Shown here: piece after piece, positions 11,824 to 22,657 of the stretch | How the letters are laid out: every line of letters starts with the position of its first letter | Position numbering within the stretch: position 1 is the first letter of the stretch | NCBI RefSeq assembly: GCF_947507565.1 | Contig: NC_089194.1 | Coordinates: 124,001-188,000, forward strand | Source of the DNA: Oscarella lobularis | Taxonomy: Eukaryota; Porifera; Homoscleromorpha; Homosclerophorida; Oscarellidae | Reading direction: 5' to 3' | Length of the DNA: 64,000 nt | Program-made: the position numbers and the translations under genes | Notes under the pieces: model-generated | Told to the model about the DNA's origin: nothing | The model's database searches: none | What the model saw: only the letters and a program-made list of their open reading frames with translations

Positions 11824-12383
11824 CATGACAACAGCTCATACGTCACACTACGAACGTTGGTCTCCGTGAGCCCAGCAATTAAATGCCCAGAAATTTCTCG
11901 ACAAAGCTATGAAGCTTGAGAAAGGCATTTGCGTCCTCGACTTCGGCTGTGGCACTGGGAACGTTTTGGTCGATCTGGCAGATCGAGTTGGACCAACCGG
12001 ATTCCTCTTCGGAGTCGATCCGGACGAGAACCGTCTCAATGTTTCCCGAAGTCGCTTTGATGCAGCAACGTAATGTTTGCTCAAAGATCACTTGAAGAGT
12101 CTGCAGAGTATGCTCCCTACGACGTTATCAACGCAACCCACGTCATACATTGGATGCCTCTCGAATGAATGCTTTCAAAAAACCCTACGAGTATCTTAAG
12201 CCAGGAGGACGGTTCGGATTCACGACCGTTGAGAAGGTAACGGGATATCTTCGCGAAGTATCAGCGTTTCAGTTCAATAACTCCTACGATGAATTTCTCT
12301 CCACTGTTGGTTTGGCTTTTCGGCCGTTGTCGAAAACTGAACTTCTCACAGACTTCTGGCCAGCTGACGCTTTTTGGCTTTAG
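11824..12383 (+). pseudogene. Methyltransferase copy 2, decayed
   Basis: The copy begins with ATG ACA ACA GCT and a TATA-like promoter, but has an in-frame TGA near 11865. The frame also shifts just before the 'LDFGCGTGN' motif and again after 'VGVDPDENRL' near 12070. The middle (KPGGRFGFTTVEKVTGYLRE) is recognisable. The C-terminal third is absent: after 'GLAFRPLSKTELL' the sequence runs straight into a GCCAGCTGACGCT repeat and a stop. Compared with the intact 261-residue neighbour it cannot give a working enzyme. Confidence 0.85.
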
Positions 12384-12486
12384 GCCAGATTCTATTTATG
12401 CTTATTAGATTAAATTAATTAAATAATTCTCTGTCGTGGGAGGAGGGTAAGCCAGCTGACACCTTTGAACAACGCATTCATCCACC

Positions 12487-13272
12487 ATGGCGTCTCGCGC
12501 CTCTGACTACGGATGCTTCTCCCAGTTCAACCAGCAATCAGATGCCATTAACTTTCTCGACAACGCTCTGAAGCCTGTGGCAGGTGATCGCGTTCTCGAC
12601 TTCGGCTGTGGAACAGGAAACATGCTCATCGACTTGGTACGCCGCGTTGGCTCGTCCGGATTTGTTGTGGGTGTCGATCCAGACGAGGATCGAATTGACA
12701 TTGCTAAAAGTCGTCTCAGCGGTCACACGTACAGCAATGTCGAAGTCCATCCTGGGTCAATTGACGAAGCTGCGAAATTTGCGCCTTACGACGTGATCAA
12801 CTCTAATAAGGTCATACACTGGATTGTCCGCGAAGAACAAGAGGATATCTTAAAAAGATTGTACGGATTGCTTAAGCCGGGGGGACGGCTCGGCTTTACG
12901 ACGTTACGGGAATTATCAGGATACGTTCGCGACCTAACAATGATTCAGTATAATTCGTACGACGACTTCCTTTCCGCTGTTGGTTGGGCTTTCCGGCCCT
13001 TGTCTGATTGGGAAAGACTTCTCAAGAACGTGGGGTTCGAAATCGTTTTCAGCGTCGAAGAGGAAAGAGAATATTTTCTTCCAAACTACGACGCATTGTT
13101 GAGGTGGTGGGAGGCGACAAGCGACGGTTGCTTCAGTGCCGTTCGAGTGATCGAAGACAAGGAAGGAGACTACAAGAGGCTCCTATCAAAGTACAAGTGG
13201 AAAAAAGACGAGCCCTTTTCCACCGTCGACACCCACATCGACGTGGTGGCGAGAAAATCTGAAGACAAGTGA
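12487..13272 (+). CDS. Class I SAM-dependent methyltransferase, intact copy
   Basis: A single exon codes 261 residues, with the usual SAM-binding Rossmann signals: motif I LDFGCGTGNMLIDL (about residues 37-50), post-I VGVDPDEDRI (about 60-70), an 'APYDVINSNKVIHWI' strand around residue 105-115, and 'LLKPGGRLGFTT'. The C-terminal half has the conserved 'LRWWEATSDGCFSAVRV' also seen in the broken neighbours. The start context (CCACCATGG) is a good animal translation start. The acceptor substrate is not predictable. The closest family type is the metabolite methyltransferases of the juvenile hormone acid or BioC kind. It is the only undamaged copy among at least five related pieces between 10839 and 15300. 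Confidence 0.85.
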   Translation: MASRASDYGCFSQFNQQSDAINFLDNALKPVAGDRVLDFGCGTGNMLIDLVRRVGSSGFVVGVDPDEDRIDIAKSRLSGHTYSNVEVHPGSIDEAAKFAPYDVINSNKVIHWIVREEQEDILKRLYGLLKPGGRLGFTTLRELSGYVRDLTMIQYNSYDDFLSAVGWAFRPLSDWERLLKNVGFEIVFSVEEEREYFLPNYDALLRWWEATSDGCFSAVRVIEDKEGDYKRLLSKYKWKKDEPFSTVDTHIDVVARKSEDK

Positions 13273-13356
13273 ACTTCTCGTCTTTGCACAATTAATTGGA
13301 CTAGCATCAAAATATTGCAACCGCATGTCGTGACTGTTATTTCGGTTATGATACTT

Positions 13357-13456
13357 ATCCTTCATTAGAGCGATTTTTGCATTACGAAAGGGAGGATAAA
13401 CACAATATCCTTCATTAGAGCGATTTTTGCATTACGAAAGGGAGGATAAACACAAT
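13357..13456. repeat. Perfect 50-bp tandem duplication
   Basis: The 50 bases 13357-13406 are repeated exactly at 13407-13456, about 85 bp after the intact methyltransferase. Identity of the two copies says the event is recent. Confidence 0.95.
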
Positions 13457-14220
13457 TTTAGAAGCAAACGTGTCTATACGACTGATCCCTCCTTGACAGG
13501 ACGGTGCGCAAACCGTTTCTCACTCGGTCTATTCCAATACAAAATGACGACTATAGTTGAGAACAGTGTGGATATTATTACGCCTTCCAGTGGGCTAAAT
13601 CCCAGTAAAAACCTGTCGCATTTTTATACCGTCTCTTACCAGTCGGACAAACGCTGATATAATTTTTCAAATGAGCCATAGAATCTCGGTGAGATACTCA
13701 ACGGACAGAATATAGGTAACAGTGTAGATCTACGTGTGGCCCAATCATCGACTTCAGCCTATGATCCAAGAGATGAAGAGAATGCGCTCTATAAGACGCA
13801 CTGCATGTGCATCACTGGGTTCCTGCTGCAAATGTGGATCGAATGGGTGCGCGCCACGAAGTATTGTGATCTCGGAAGGCTCTAGGAGACCTTGACTCGC
13901 CCCTTCTGACGTTATTCTGCTCAGACGAACCGCTCTCCGATCTCCATATAGTCGTCATATATGCGTCTACCTCACAACAATAGGACGTCGAACCGAGCGA
14001 AGCGGAATAATCTGGGTGTCGAAACTGTCAACAAACAGCGAGAGACGGCGGGCTCGTGTCCTAAACCGATCTGAAATGCCGAATTCTGGAAAAGACGAGT
14101 CGGGACTCCGAAGCCACGCGCACGTTAGTGAACTCGGTAACTTAACTTCACTGACTAAACTTAGTGTTTTGAAGCTACGCTTTCGCGGTAAACGACCGGG
14201 ATGCAACTTGACCGGGATGC
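13457..14220. other. Non-coding stretch in methyltransferase cluster
   Basis: Apart from the end of the 50-bp duplication I find no convincing exon here. Short open frames on both strands between 13967 and 14240 overlap each other and show no family signal. Confidence 0.4.
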
Positions 14221-14221
14221 A

Positions 14222-15290
14222 GCGTGCTTGAGATGCCACAGTGAAGAGCTATGCTTCAGTGCGCTGCTCGAGTGATCGAGGACCGAGAAGAAAACGAGAT
14301 CGAGCTTGGTCGATCATCCTTAGAAAGTGCGGTTAGAAAAAAAATTAGCCTCCTGCTACGTATACCACTAAATCAATTGAGGAGCAGTCTTTGTATTCGA
14401 TCTAGCTTTCACTGCTAGCGCGTCATGCAGCTTTATTTGCCAGCTGACGCTCTTGAGCGAATTAGATTATAACATGATCAGATAAAGGCATCAATATGCT
14501 TCGTAGCATGACAACGTCTCGCACGTACGTCAAACTACGGTCCCCTGCAGTTAGCAGTTAGATGCTACGAAATTTCTCGATAACGATTTGAAGCTTGAGC
14601 ATGGAAAGAGACGAAGCCATTCTTGCCACGGAGGTGACCAAAGCCTTAAATTTCTATTTGCAAGCTGGCAATACAGTATTGAATGACTGCATGTTTTGAC
14701 CTGACTAGCTGACTCTCTTCATCATCTTCTGCATTTTTTATTTCCAAGAAAGCGTGACTGTGAGAGTTAGTTACGCCCTTGCTCTGCTTACGTGGTGGGA
14801 AGCAACGTGTATGGGACGCTTTAGTGCTGCCAGAGTGTTAGAGAATGGAGAAGAGAACGAGAGAGTTTTGAGGAAGTACGGTTGGAAAAGAAATGAACCT
14901 GTTGCTACTAATAGCATTCATATTGATGTGGTGGTCAGGAAGCCTTAGAGCGCTCTCTTTTGACCAGCTGACCATCTCTTTTCAAGTAAGCACTCTACTT
15001 TCTTCACCCTTATTGAATTAGAGCTGGCGTCAGCAGTAGACTATCTATTTTCCAATACACAAAATACGATTTTCATGCTTTTTAGATTAGTGGCTAGCGT
15101 CAGCTGTAGGCCAGCTGACTCCCTTTAGGGAATGGTATGTAGTATGATTACATAAAGGCGTTGACTTCTCTTGACATTTTCACTCAGCATCGAGACAACA
15201 GCTCGTACGTCACACTACGAACGTTGGTCTCCGTGCGCTCAGCAATTAGAAGCTTGAAAAAGGCGTTCGGTTTACGTTCAATGTAGTAGT
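14222..15290 (+). pseudogene. Methyltransferase gene fragments, three pieces
   Basis: Three partial copies sit in a row. 14240-14340 resembles the C-terminal coding region (TGCTTCAGTGC...GAGTGATCGAGGAC). 14440-14620 matches the promoter and first codons of copy 2. 14779-14948 is nearly identical to the last 170 bp of copy 1 (ALLTWWEATCMGRFSAAR). It continues into the same downstream repeat block and promoter as 11606-11930, ending in a truncated start near 15185-15265. None can code a complete enzyme. The near identity of the 14779-14948 piece with copy 1 points to a recent segmental duplication or conversion. Confidence 0.8.
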
Positions 15291-15609
15291 AATATTGATT
15301 GTAAGGATTCGGTTAGGTCAATTCTTCCTATAGCTGTGCTTCAATGCAACCCGCCAATGTAGAAGCGATTTTTAGAACTTTTCACTATATAGAAGAAGCC
15401 AAACAAGAACACTAACGATAAGAATATGCAATTGGCCAGCTGACGCTTTTTGGAAAGTGATTGATTAACAAATGCATGCAGTTCTTCAGTAAATAATTCA
15501 CAAGGTTAGGAGTCGCTTCTACAAGCCATCAAACTGCTGTTGTACTTCGATAGGGCAGAAGAGCGATCGTGCCAAAGACACCGTTTCGTCGGTTTCTCGC
15601 GATAAAGAA

Positions 15610-15985
15610 TCAATTCTCCAAGGCGTTCTACAAAACCGGGCGTGGCACTTACTAAAGACAAACAGACACTATTTGCGTACCTCGTTTGGTAAGAAACGTT
15701 GAGACGTGGCCTCTCCACTTCTCAATTCCAGCCAGATTGCAATTCTGCAGCAAGAGACGAGGGTAAGACTAAATATTAGGCAAGCGATGATGAACGGAAC
15801 CGTGATAATGGTCTTCCTGTTTCCCATATCCAATTGCCAGGGAGGTACATAGCGCGTGGGAATCATGGGATGATGGCGGGAGAATTTGGGAATCGAACCA
15901 CTAAACAGACATGCATACGTTTCTTATCTAAAGTCTTCACGAGGACAAGGAACTGAGTGTAAACTTACGCCTCCATTGTTGCCAT
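15610..15985 (-). CDS. Small single-pass membrane protein
   Basis: A short first exon (15985-15969, coding MATMEA) joins in frame across a 68-nt intron to exon 2 (15900-15681). Exon 2 codes 'GSIPKFSRHHPMIPTRYVPP', then a hydrophobic segment (TIITVPFIIACLIFSLTLVS) and a short charged tail. The end is uncertain. Read-through gives VRK-stop, while a 54-nt intron gives NALEN-stop at 15610-15612. The length is about 82-84 residues. I do not recognise a family. The agreement of phase at the first junction supports a real gene. Confidence 0.45.
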
Positions 15986-16640
15986 ACTCACGGTCACTAG
16001 GAACAAACGAAAAGAAGGGCCCGGATTAGGAGGAGCACCAGACGGCGCACGTGACGTGAAAAAGGAAAAATTAATTCTCCGTCGCCGTAGGAATGACAAC
16101 AGCTTGTTTGAAATTTTTGTCAGCTGAATGAAAGAGTGGAAAAACATGAAAATTTATGTGCAATGAGCCATTGATCAGAACTCGTCGTTTAGGATACCGA
16201 CCTAGGCACAATGCAAAAGCGCTTATGAGAAAGACAGAGATTCGCAATTAGAAGCCGGAAAACTGCCAGAGTCGATAGAATAGTGAATAGTCTGGTTTTG
16301 GTCGAACGGCGCCCTCTGCTGGAGTCCTGAATAGTCGCAGTCTACTTTTGCACGTCTTCGTGTTTCGCGGAATCGGGATAGCATTGCCATCGTCTGTCCA
16401 GAGACCGTCTGTCTTTGTCAACTGTTTTCTTCACGTGATGTACAACCCCGTATTCATACCTGTAGAAGCCCTCGTGTTCACACGCTCTCTTCATTTGTAC
16501 AGTTTTTCAACTGTCTCATACTTCCTGAGAGGTGCACTTTGATTTCCCTACATGCATTTATTCTAGAAACAAAAACAAGAAAAAGTGACTACGAACTACG
16601 GTAAACGTTTCCAGTAATCAAACATCGCAACTTCAATGGG

Positions 16641-19600
16641 TTATTTGAAATTGGAATAGGTATCAAACCCATCGGTGTAGTCAAGAATTGCCTTGAAGCA
16701 AAACTTATACTGATCCTAAGGTCAATACAATTGAAAGTCATTTGATTACATATAGATATGACCTATGTAATTACACTTACGGCATTCTGAACTGCTCCAG
16801 GCCTTTTGATGCGCAGAGACTTCACTTTGTAGAAAATGTCGATAGAATTTTCCACTTTCATTTCCTCAATTACAGAAACGATAGTGCAAAACACGCCTGA
16901 ACGACCAATGCCATTGCTAGAGGAACCCTAACTTTTAGAGAAGGATACGCAGCAACAAAATAAATATACTTGCAATGAACGGTGACAATATTGTTGCCGT
17001 TCGTTTGTTGCCATTTTTCAACTTGGACTATCATGCTTAGTAAATTAGTGGCTGATTTGGGGCACTCTCGGTTTGGCCAGGCAGTGAAGTGAAACTGACA
17101 GATAGTTCTAACGTCAGAAGCCTACAGACCATATACAGCATCCAGAATGAATAAAAGGTTAAAACAGCATGAAGCAAACCTTGCTGACAATCAGTCTTCT
17201 CACAGTAAACGAGCCAAAAGGAATTTCACTTTGGAGTTTAACTTCAAGAGAACCATATCGAAGTCCAGCTCGCTTCGGCCAATACTGATAGCAAAATTCC
17301 TAAAATTAGTTGTGGAAAAATAGTTAGAGTTTCGTTGTCTTCAGAGTCTAACTTCGCCTTCTTCAACCAATTGAGTCAAACTAACGATTGTACGTGTATC
17401 CTGTTCCCACACCATTTTCCAAAAGTCGTTTACAGTATTTTCCATAGGACCCTGTGTCACTATATAGGCGTCACGACGACGATACCCCTATAAAAGATAC
17501 CTGGCTCGTCATTCACTATACAAAAACCAGAGACTCCTCATACATTCACGTAGCTTGCATTGATATAATTAGATGAAACTACGGTGGTGTACGGATTGTC
17601 AGCTCTGTTGTCATCAGCAATTTCGACTCCTTCCATGCGCAATACAACACGTTCGGTATCGACTAAAGATGACACGAGAAATAAAACAGCTTGGGTTAAT
17701 GCGATTTAAAATTACAAGGGACAATGTCCGAATATCGATTTTTTTTATGCACGCTCGGATGGAGTCCGCACTTGAAGAGAGATTGGTTCTCATAACTGCT
17801 GGATGTCTGCAAGACCTACAACATGCTAGGGGTAACGCACAACTAGGTTAGAAAGGTGCCTTCCAGTACCAGATACTGGCGCTCAAATCCGGTGCGTCCT
17901 CTTTCGTCTTCTTCAGATAATTTGGCAAACGCCGAGCGAATATTTTGCGCCGGGATTTGAGTTTTGCCGCAAAATACGGCTTCAAGAAGAGCGACATAAA
18001 TGAAAGCGTACTGAGCCTAAATAAGACCGGAGCGGCGCTGCATGGCTTCCCATTAATGAATTAAATCATCAGTGCATGTCTTACGTCCGTTTGGACCATA
18101 TCCTGACGCCGCGTTCTCAGAGACATGACGGCAGTAAAAACGTCAATGGAAAGCCCTTCGCTGATTCGTTCGAGCATTTGATCAATCACGATAAATGTGC
18201 CAGTGCGGCCAACTCCAGCGCTGCCAAACAATTGTATAATTAAAAGCGGCTATACGCGAGGGATAACCAACCTGCAATGAACCACAATCGGCCCTGAACT
18301 TTTAGAAAGTTCTCTGTTCACTCTCCTAATAAAGCTGAGTAACCCCGTAGCAAATTTGGGAACACCGTGATCAGGCCACGAGGTGAAATGATACATTCTC
18401 ACTTGACGTGTTTCTTTTCCCTGCAAAAGGATAATTTATCTGACAAGGCTAGCTCGTTAATGCTTTCTCAACCAAGGAAATCTTGAGGGTTCTGATAACA
18501 TACTCGGCAAAGGAAGCAACGCTATCCAACGTAACGTTGAATCCCGCAAAATTCATTGGCTCTTCTACGTCTGAAGGCCAGTACTGATAGCATATGATCT
18601 GATGTCATGCATACGTTTGAGTCACATATCAATACGAAAAGTAACAAAAACCTTATTTCCTTCAATGAGGCGCGTAAGCATAACGATAGTGCTCACATTT
18701 TCACCCCAAATCATTCGCCACATATCTCCAGCCGTCAATTTTGTAGGCCCTTGAGAAAACAACCTTCCTCATATAGGCGTGCAGCATGTCTACAAATAAC
18801 CAAAAACCTTGGGAGGCAATGTATTTCTTTGGAATCCGATGGCTCTATCAGACAAGTAAAAGACTTCAAAGAAACCAATTAATTTCAAAATGTTAATTAC
18901 GTCAACATAAGCTGCCGCAATATAGTCAGAATGCATAGGTTCAGCGCCAGCCGCAGGCTTCAAGATGACTCGAGCATGATCATCTGCAGAGAACGACTAA
19001 AAAAATACCAACGCGACAGAACTTTACATGTTTTGATGTTTCTGTAACGATTCTTAGAAAAATTGGCCGTGGCCGCCTTACAGGTCAATACCATTTCAAA
19101 GCCAGCCTTTTTCAAATTCTAAAACATGACGGAGAACGCGTGTTTAGATAGCTGCTATTGAAAATGACTATACTTTAAATTCTCTGATGAATCCCGCTCC
19201 TCTTGACTCATTCATGGAGGAAACGTAATCGGGAAAATCGTCCAAAGATACCTCGTGAGATTGTGGCTTTGGTCGAGATACATTTTGACTGCGTACTACA
19301 TAGCGTAAAAAATCTCACAAGTGAAACCAAGGAATCAATCATAATTACCTAACTCTGAAAAGCCACCCAAATGACCTTCTCTGACTGCGACAGTTTTGAC
19401 GACGAGTTTCACAGCCTGTCCCTTTAGCCCTGATTTACTAGATGCCACCCAACGGTAAACACCTGAATCGCTTTCACGAGCTGCTGTGATTTGAAGAGAT
19501 CCGTTGAAAATTTGATCGAAATGGGTGTCTTTGCCAGGAAGAGTCTCTTCACCTCGATACCACTGGATTTCACAACCTCCAATAGTATAACAAGGCAAAA

Positions 19601-22030
19601 CAACTGTACTCCCTTCGTAGACTTCTACCACCTGCGAAACTATGCAACAATTGCGTGCAATAACAAGAATGAATTTATTAACTACTAACCACGAAGTAGT
19701 AATGTGGAATCTTCGTCCTCAAATGAGTCAGCAAATGACGATCTTTTCGAGCGATTTCGATGCCTGCAAGAATAAAGGCAAGCTTTTACCGTGCTATACA
19801 CTGGAAAATAGTGCTCACCAGAAGAAGACTGAAATAAAAGCTAGTGCTACGATAAGAAGTATGACAACAATTGACACAGCTGCAGCAACAGCACTACTTT
19901 CCGACGACTCTACAAAAAAAATTAGAAACAAATTGCCTAATTCAAAAAATACTCTGTATGATACCAGTGTGTATCAATATCACGTCCAAATAAAAATATT
20001 TTTCTGATTGATTTCTCCAAGTATATACACACGTAAAAGTTGTGTTCCTCGATGGAGCCTTCTTAATGTAAAGACCCGCCATATTTCGTGTAAGACATTG
20101 TTTAGTTTTACTAGAATCGTCGGAGTCCAATGTTGCAATCGTTTCATTGTCTGATGATGTCCACCTGACAGACACCAAGGAGCTTAAGTTTGCTTTGACG
20201 ACGGGACGAACACCACAAAGAAAAGGCGAAGCAAGTGAGTCGCCTTCTCTCAACGCATATATATAGGTTCTATTATCGGTCGCAAGATATACATCATCGA
20301 GGAAAAGTCCGGCTTCAAGTTCTAAAACAAAAGCTTAAAAATAGAAATCTAGAATAAAGTAACTAACGGTAATTTGCCTTTAGTTCACATAAACCGAGAG
20401 ATACTTCCTTTGACGACATGTTTTGCACATTTATGTATCGTCCCCAAAGTTTGCAAGTTGTCGTTACATTCCAAAGATACTTGATAGTTATATTTAAAAT
20501 GAGATGCTCACATTGCGGATTGCTGTTCCCGTCATTGACTAGATCACTTCCCACTCGCACAACCGTATCGTTGCCAGGAACATCTTTAAAGATCACCTCT
20601 ACGCTTGTTATATAATAGACGACCTGCAAATCGACGCGCCACCATGGTTTAAATAGCTTTGCAGTTTTCACACACGGGCCATCCAGTAGACCATCAATAG
20701 CCAATGAAGCTAAATGCGCATGGTCAATTGTATTGTTACTACTTGAATTTCTTGGTTTTATAGTAGCGACAGCCATAGCAGACGTCATGTTCATTGGACC
20801 GCCTAAAACACAAATTTTAGTGTCTGCATCGGAGTTTAAGGTTTTGGTTTACGCTCAGAATTATATTCTACACAGACGCGTGATAGAGGCAAACAATCTG
20901 TGCCATTTCCAACCCTCTCTTGAACTATTTGTCTTGTCCTTGTTCTCACTCCACATGATGATGAACACGTTGACCATGCACTTACTTCGCAATTTGCTGC
21001 AAAAAGAATCCCGAATAAGGATGGGCATACGAAAAAAAGTTATTCATTACTGTACCAGTGAAAGTGATGTTTACTTCTTTTACTCTACTAGCATTGTTTG
21101 CAAAATATTCACAACGGTATGAACCACTGATCAGACTCGAAACAAGAGAGTTCAGAAGCAGTTCCTTACGGCGGTGTAGTAGCGAAACATTATCCACTTG
21201 CTGAACAGAAGCAAATCCATTTAACTCAGGAACTCCTGTTCCATTAGGAAATGTCCACGTCACACTAAAGTTGCCTCTTAAAGAACCACAAAAGACGACG
21301 CTTCCTCCCGTTGTGACAGTCAATTCGGTAACAGGTGCTTCGCTTCTCGAGTCAATGACATATACACCGTCAACTAAAAAATGAAAATGCCTTTACTACG
21401 TTTGACTACTAAAATGTACTACCTGCAGTTTCGTTATAATAAACTTGAACTTCACAGACTTGTAGATCACTAGCATTACGAAGTATGGTAATGAATTGAA
21501 CCCAACGTATAGAAGAGCAGGCGAAGTCTGTAAAATTTGTTGGAGATACGCCAGTAGGATAGCTATCGCATTTGTGATCGCTGCCTGTAGCACGTCCGCT
21601 CTGATCAATAGCGTCCTTTCCCACGTAAACAACCGCAGCACTTCCAAAATCTCTACGAGAAAGCAATTTGATTTTGCTAACAGAGTAGAGATGACCCATA
21701 TCAATAGACAACCAAATTGGAGGTCTTGTTAGGTCGGAATTAGCACAATCGTTCAATTCCCGACCTAGCAGACCATCCACTGCATTTTCGTATGATCCAC
21801 CGTTTTCTTGAGAAAGACCACGGTTAAACTTGAGCATGCTCGCGCGTAGATCCACTTTTGATTCTAAAAACAACGTACTCCATGAGGACAAGATGAACAT
21901 CTTTCGTTAGCGGTAGAAGATCGCAGAGTCGTAGAGTCTACGCCGACTTACCGCCGGAAACATGAAGCCAGAATGTCAATGCAATCGCTACAGCAAGTCC
22001 CAGTTTAGCTTGTAGCGACAGCCAAGTCAT
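16641..22030 (-). CDS. Receptor-type protein tyrosine phosphatase with discoidin-like and Ig domains, tandem PTP domains
   Basis: The ATG at 22030 opens a signal-peptide exon (22030-21952). Then come a discoidin/fucolectin-like domain (21863-21423), an Ig-like domain (21373-21056), a second discoidin-like domain (20802-20368), a second Ig (20321 to about 19987), and a transmembrane helix ([20 protein letters not shown], about 19900-19802). The rest is a basic juxtamembrane exon ([10 protein letters not shown]), an Ig-like exon (about 19633-19350) and two phosphatase domains. D1 has WPDHGVPKF and an active site split by an intron ([10 protein letters not shown]), so it should be active. D2 has WPN instead of WPD and HCNNGIGRSG, so it is probably regulatory. 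The last exon is 16715-16641. Receptor phosphatases dephosphorylate tyrosines at adhesion sites. The exon joining the second Ig to the membrane helix is not resolved, and the Ig placed after the helix is odd. Confidence 0.8.
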
Positions 22031-22650
22031 GACGAAGATCGTTCAGGCCTTTAGCAGTCGAAACCGGTAAGAACGACGCTGAATCTTTTAGGGTAAGTAA
22101 CTTCCCGTTCTCAGAAAATGCCTTACGGTGCAGTTCCGCCTTGTTCCGCATCCGCGATACAGTAGGGCTTCTCGCAGTAAGGTTAGTGTGCGCTAAGCGA
22201 AGACAAAAGACGTTCTACCAATGACTGTACGACAGCTAGCAACGCGAACTTTCCTTTTCCAGGTTTAGTTGCATTACGTTGTGCTGCTGTCTGTCCAGAT
22301 ATTGTATCCGTCCTTTCGCTAAGGTTTTTTAGAGGACGATGCCACGTGACCGACTCGTGAAGACGTTCTTTAGCGTCTTTTCGAATTCAATTGTGGGCGA
22401 GCAGTGTTTGTCAAAGGTATCTCTGCAGGTAGTAGAAAATTCTGTTCGAGGCCCCTTTGGAGGCACCGAAGTCACTCAACATATTTAATTAATGAAGAGC
22501 CACAATGATATGTTACAGAGCCTTTGTACCCCATCTTTGGGCGTATGTGTCATCCTCTAATTGTCTTAATCATTGTTTTTTTATTGACGCTATGCCATTG
22601 AAGAAAAAAAGTTCTACAAGTACAAGAAAGAAACGTGAAGTCAACAAGAG
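22031..22650. other. Intergenic between phosphatase and receptor kinase
   Basis: This stretch holds the upstream region of the phosphatase gene and the 3' flank of the kinase gene, both reading left. No exon was found. A weak AT-rich stretch near 22480-22620 could include kinase polyadenylation signals. Confidence 0.45.
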
Positions 22651-22657
22651 CGAATTT

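Noticed and set aside
12487-13272. Bacterial horizontal transfer of the intronless methyltransferase
   Set aside because: Absence of introns and a BioC-like look could suggest it, but base use and the eukaryotic start context match the neighbours, and single-exon genes are common here; a phylogeny would be needed.
15860-15930. Possible tRNA T-arm (GGTTCGATTCCC on the minus strand)
   Set aside because: The stem around the loop does not pair and no acceptor stem or anticodon arm fits; the bases belong to the second exon of the small membrane protein.
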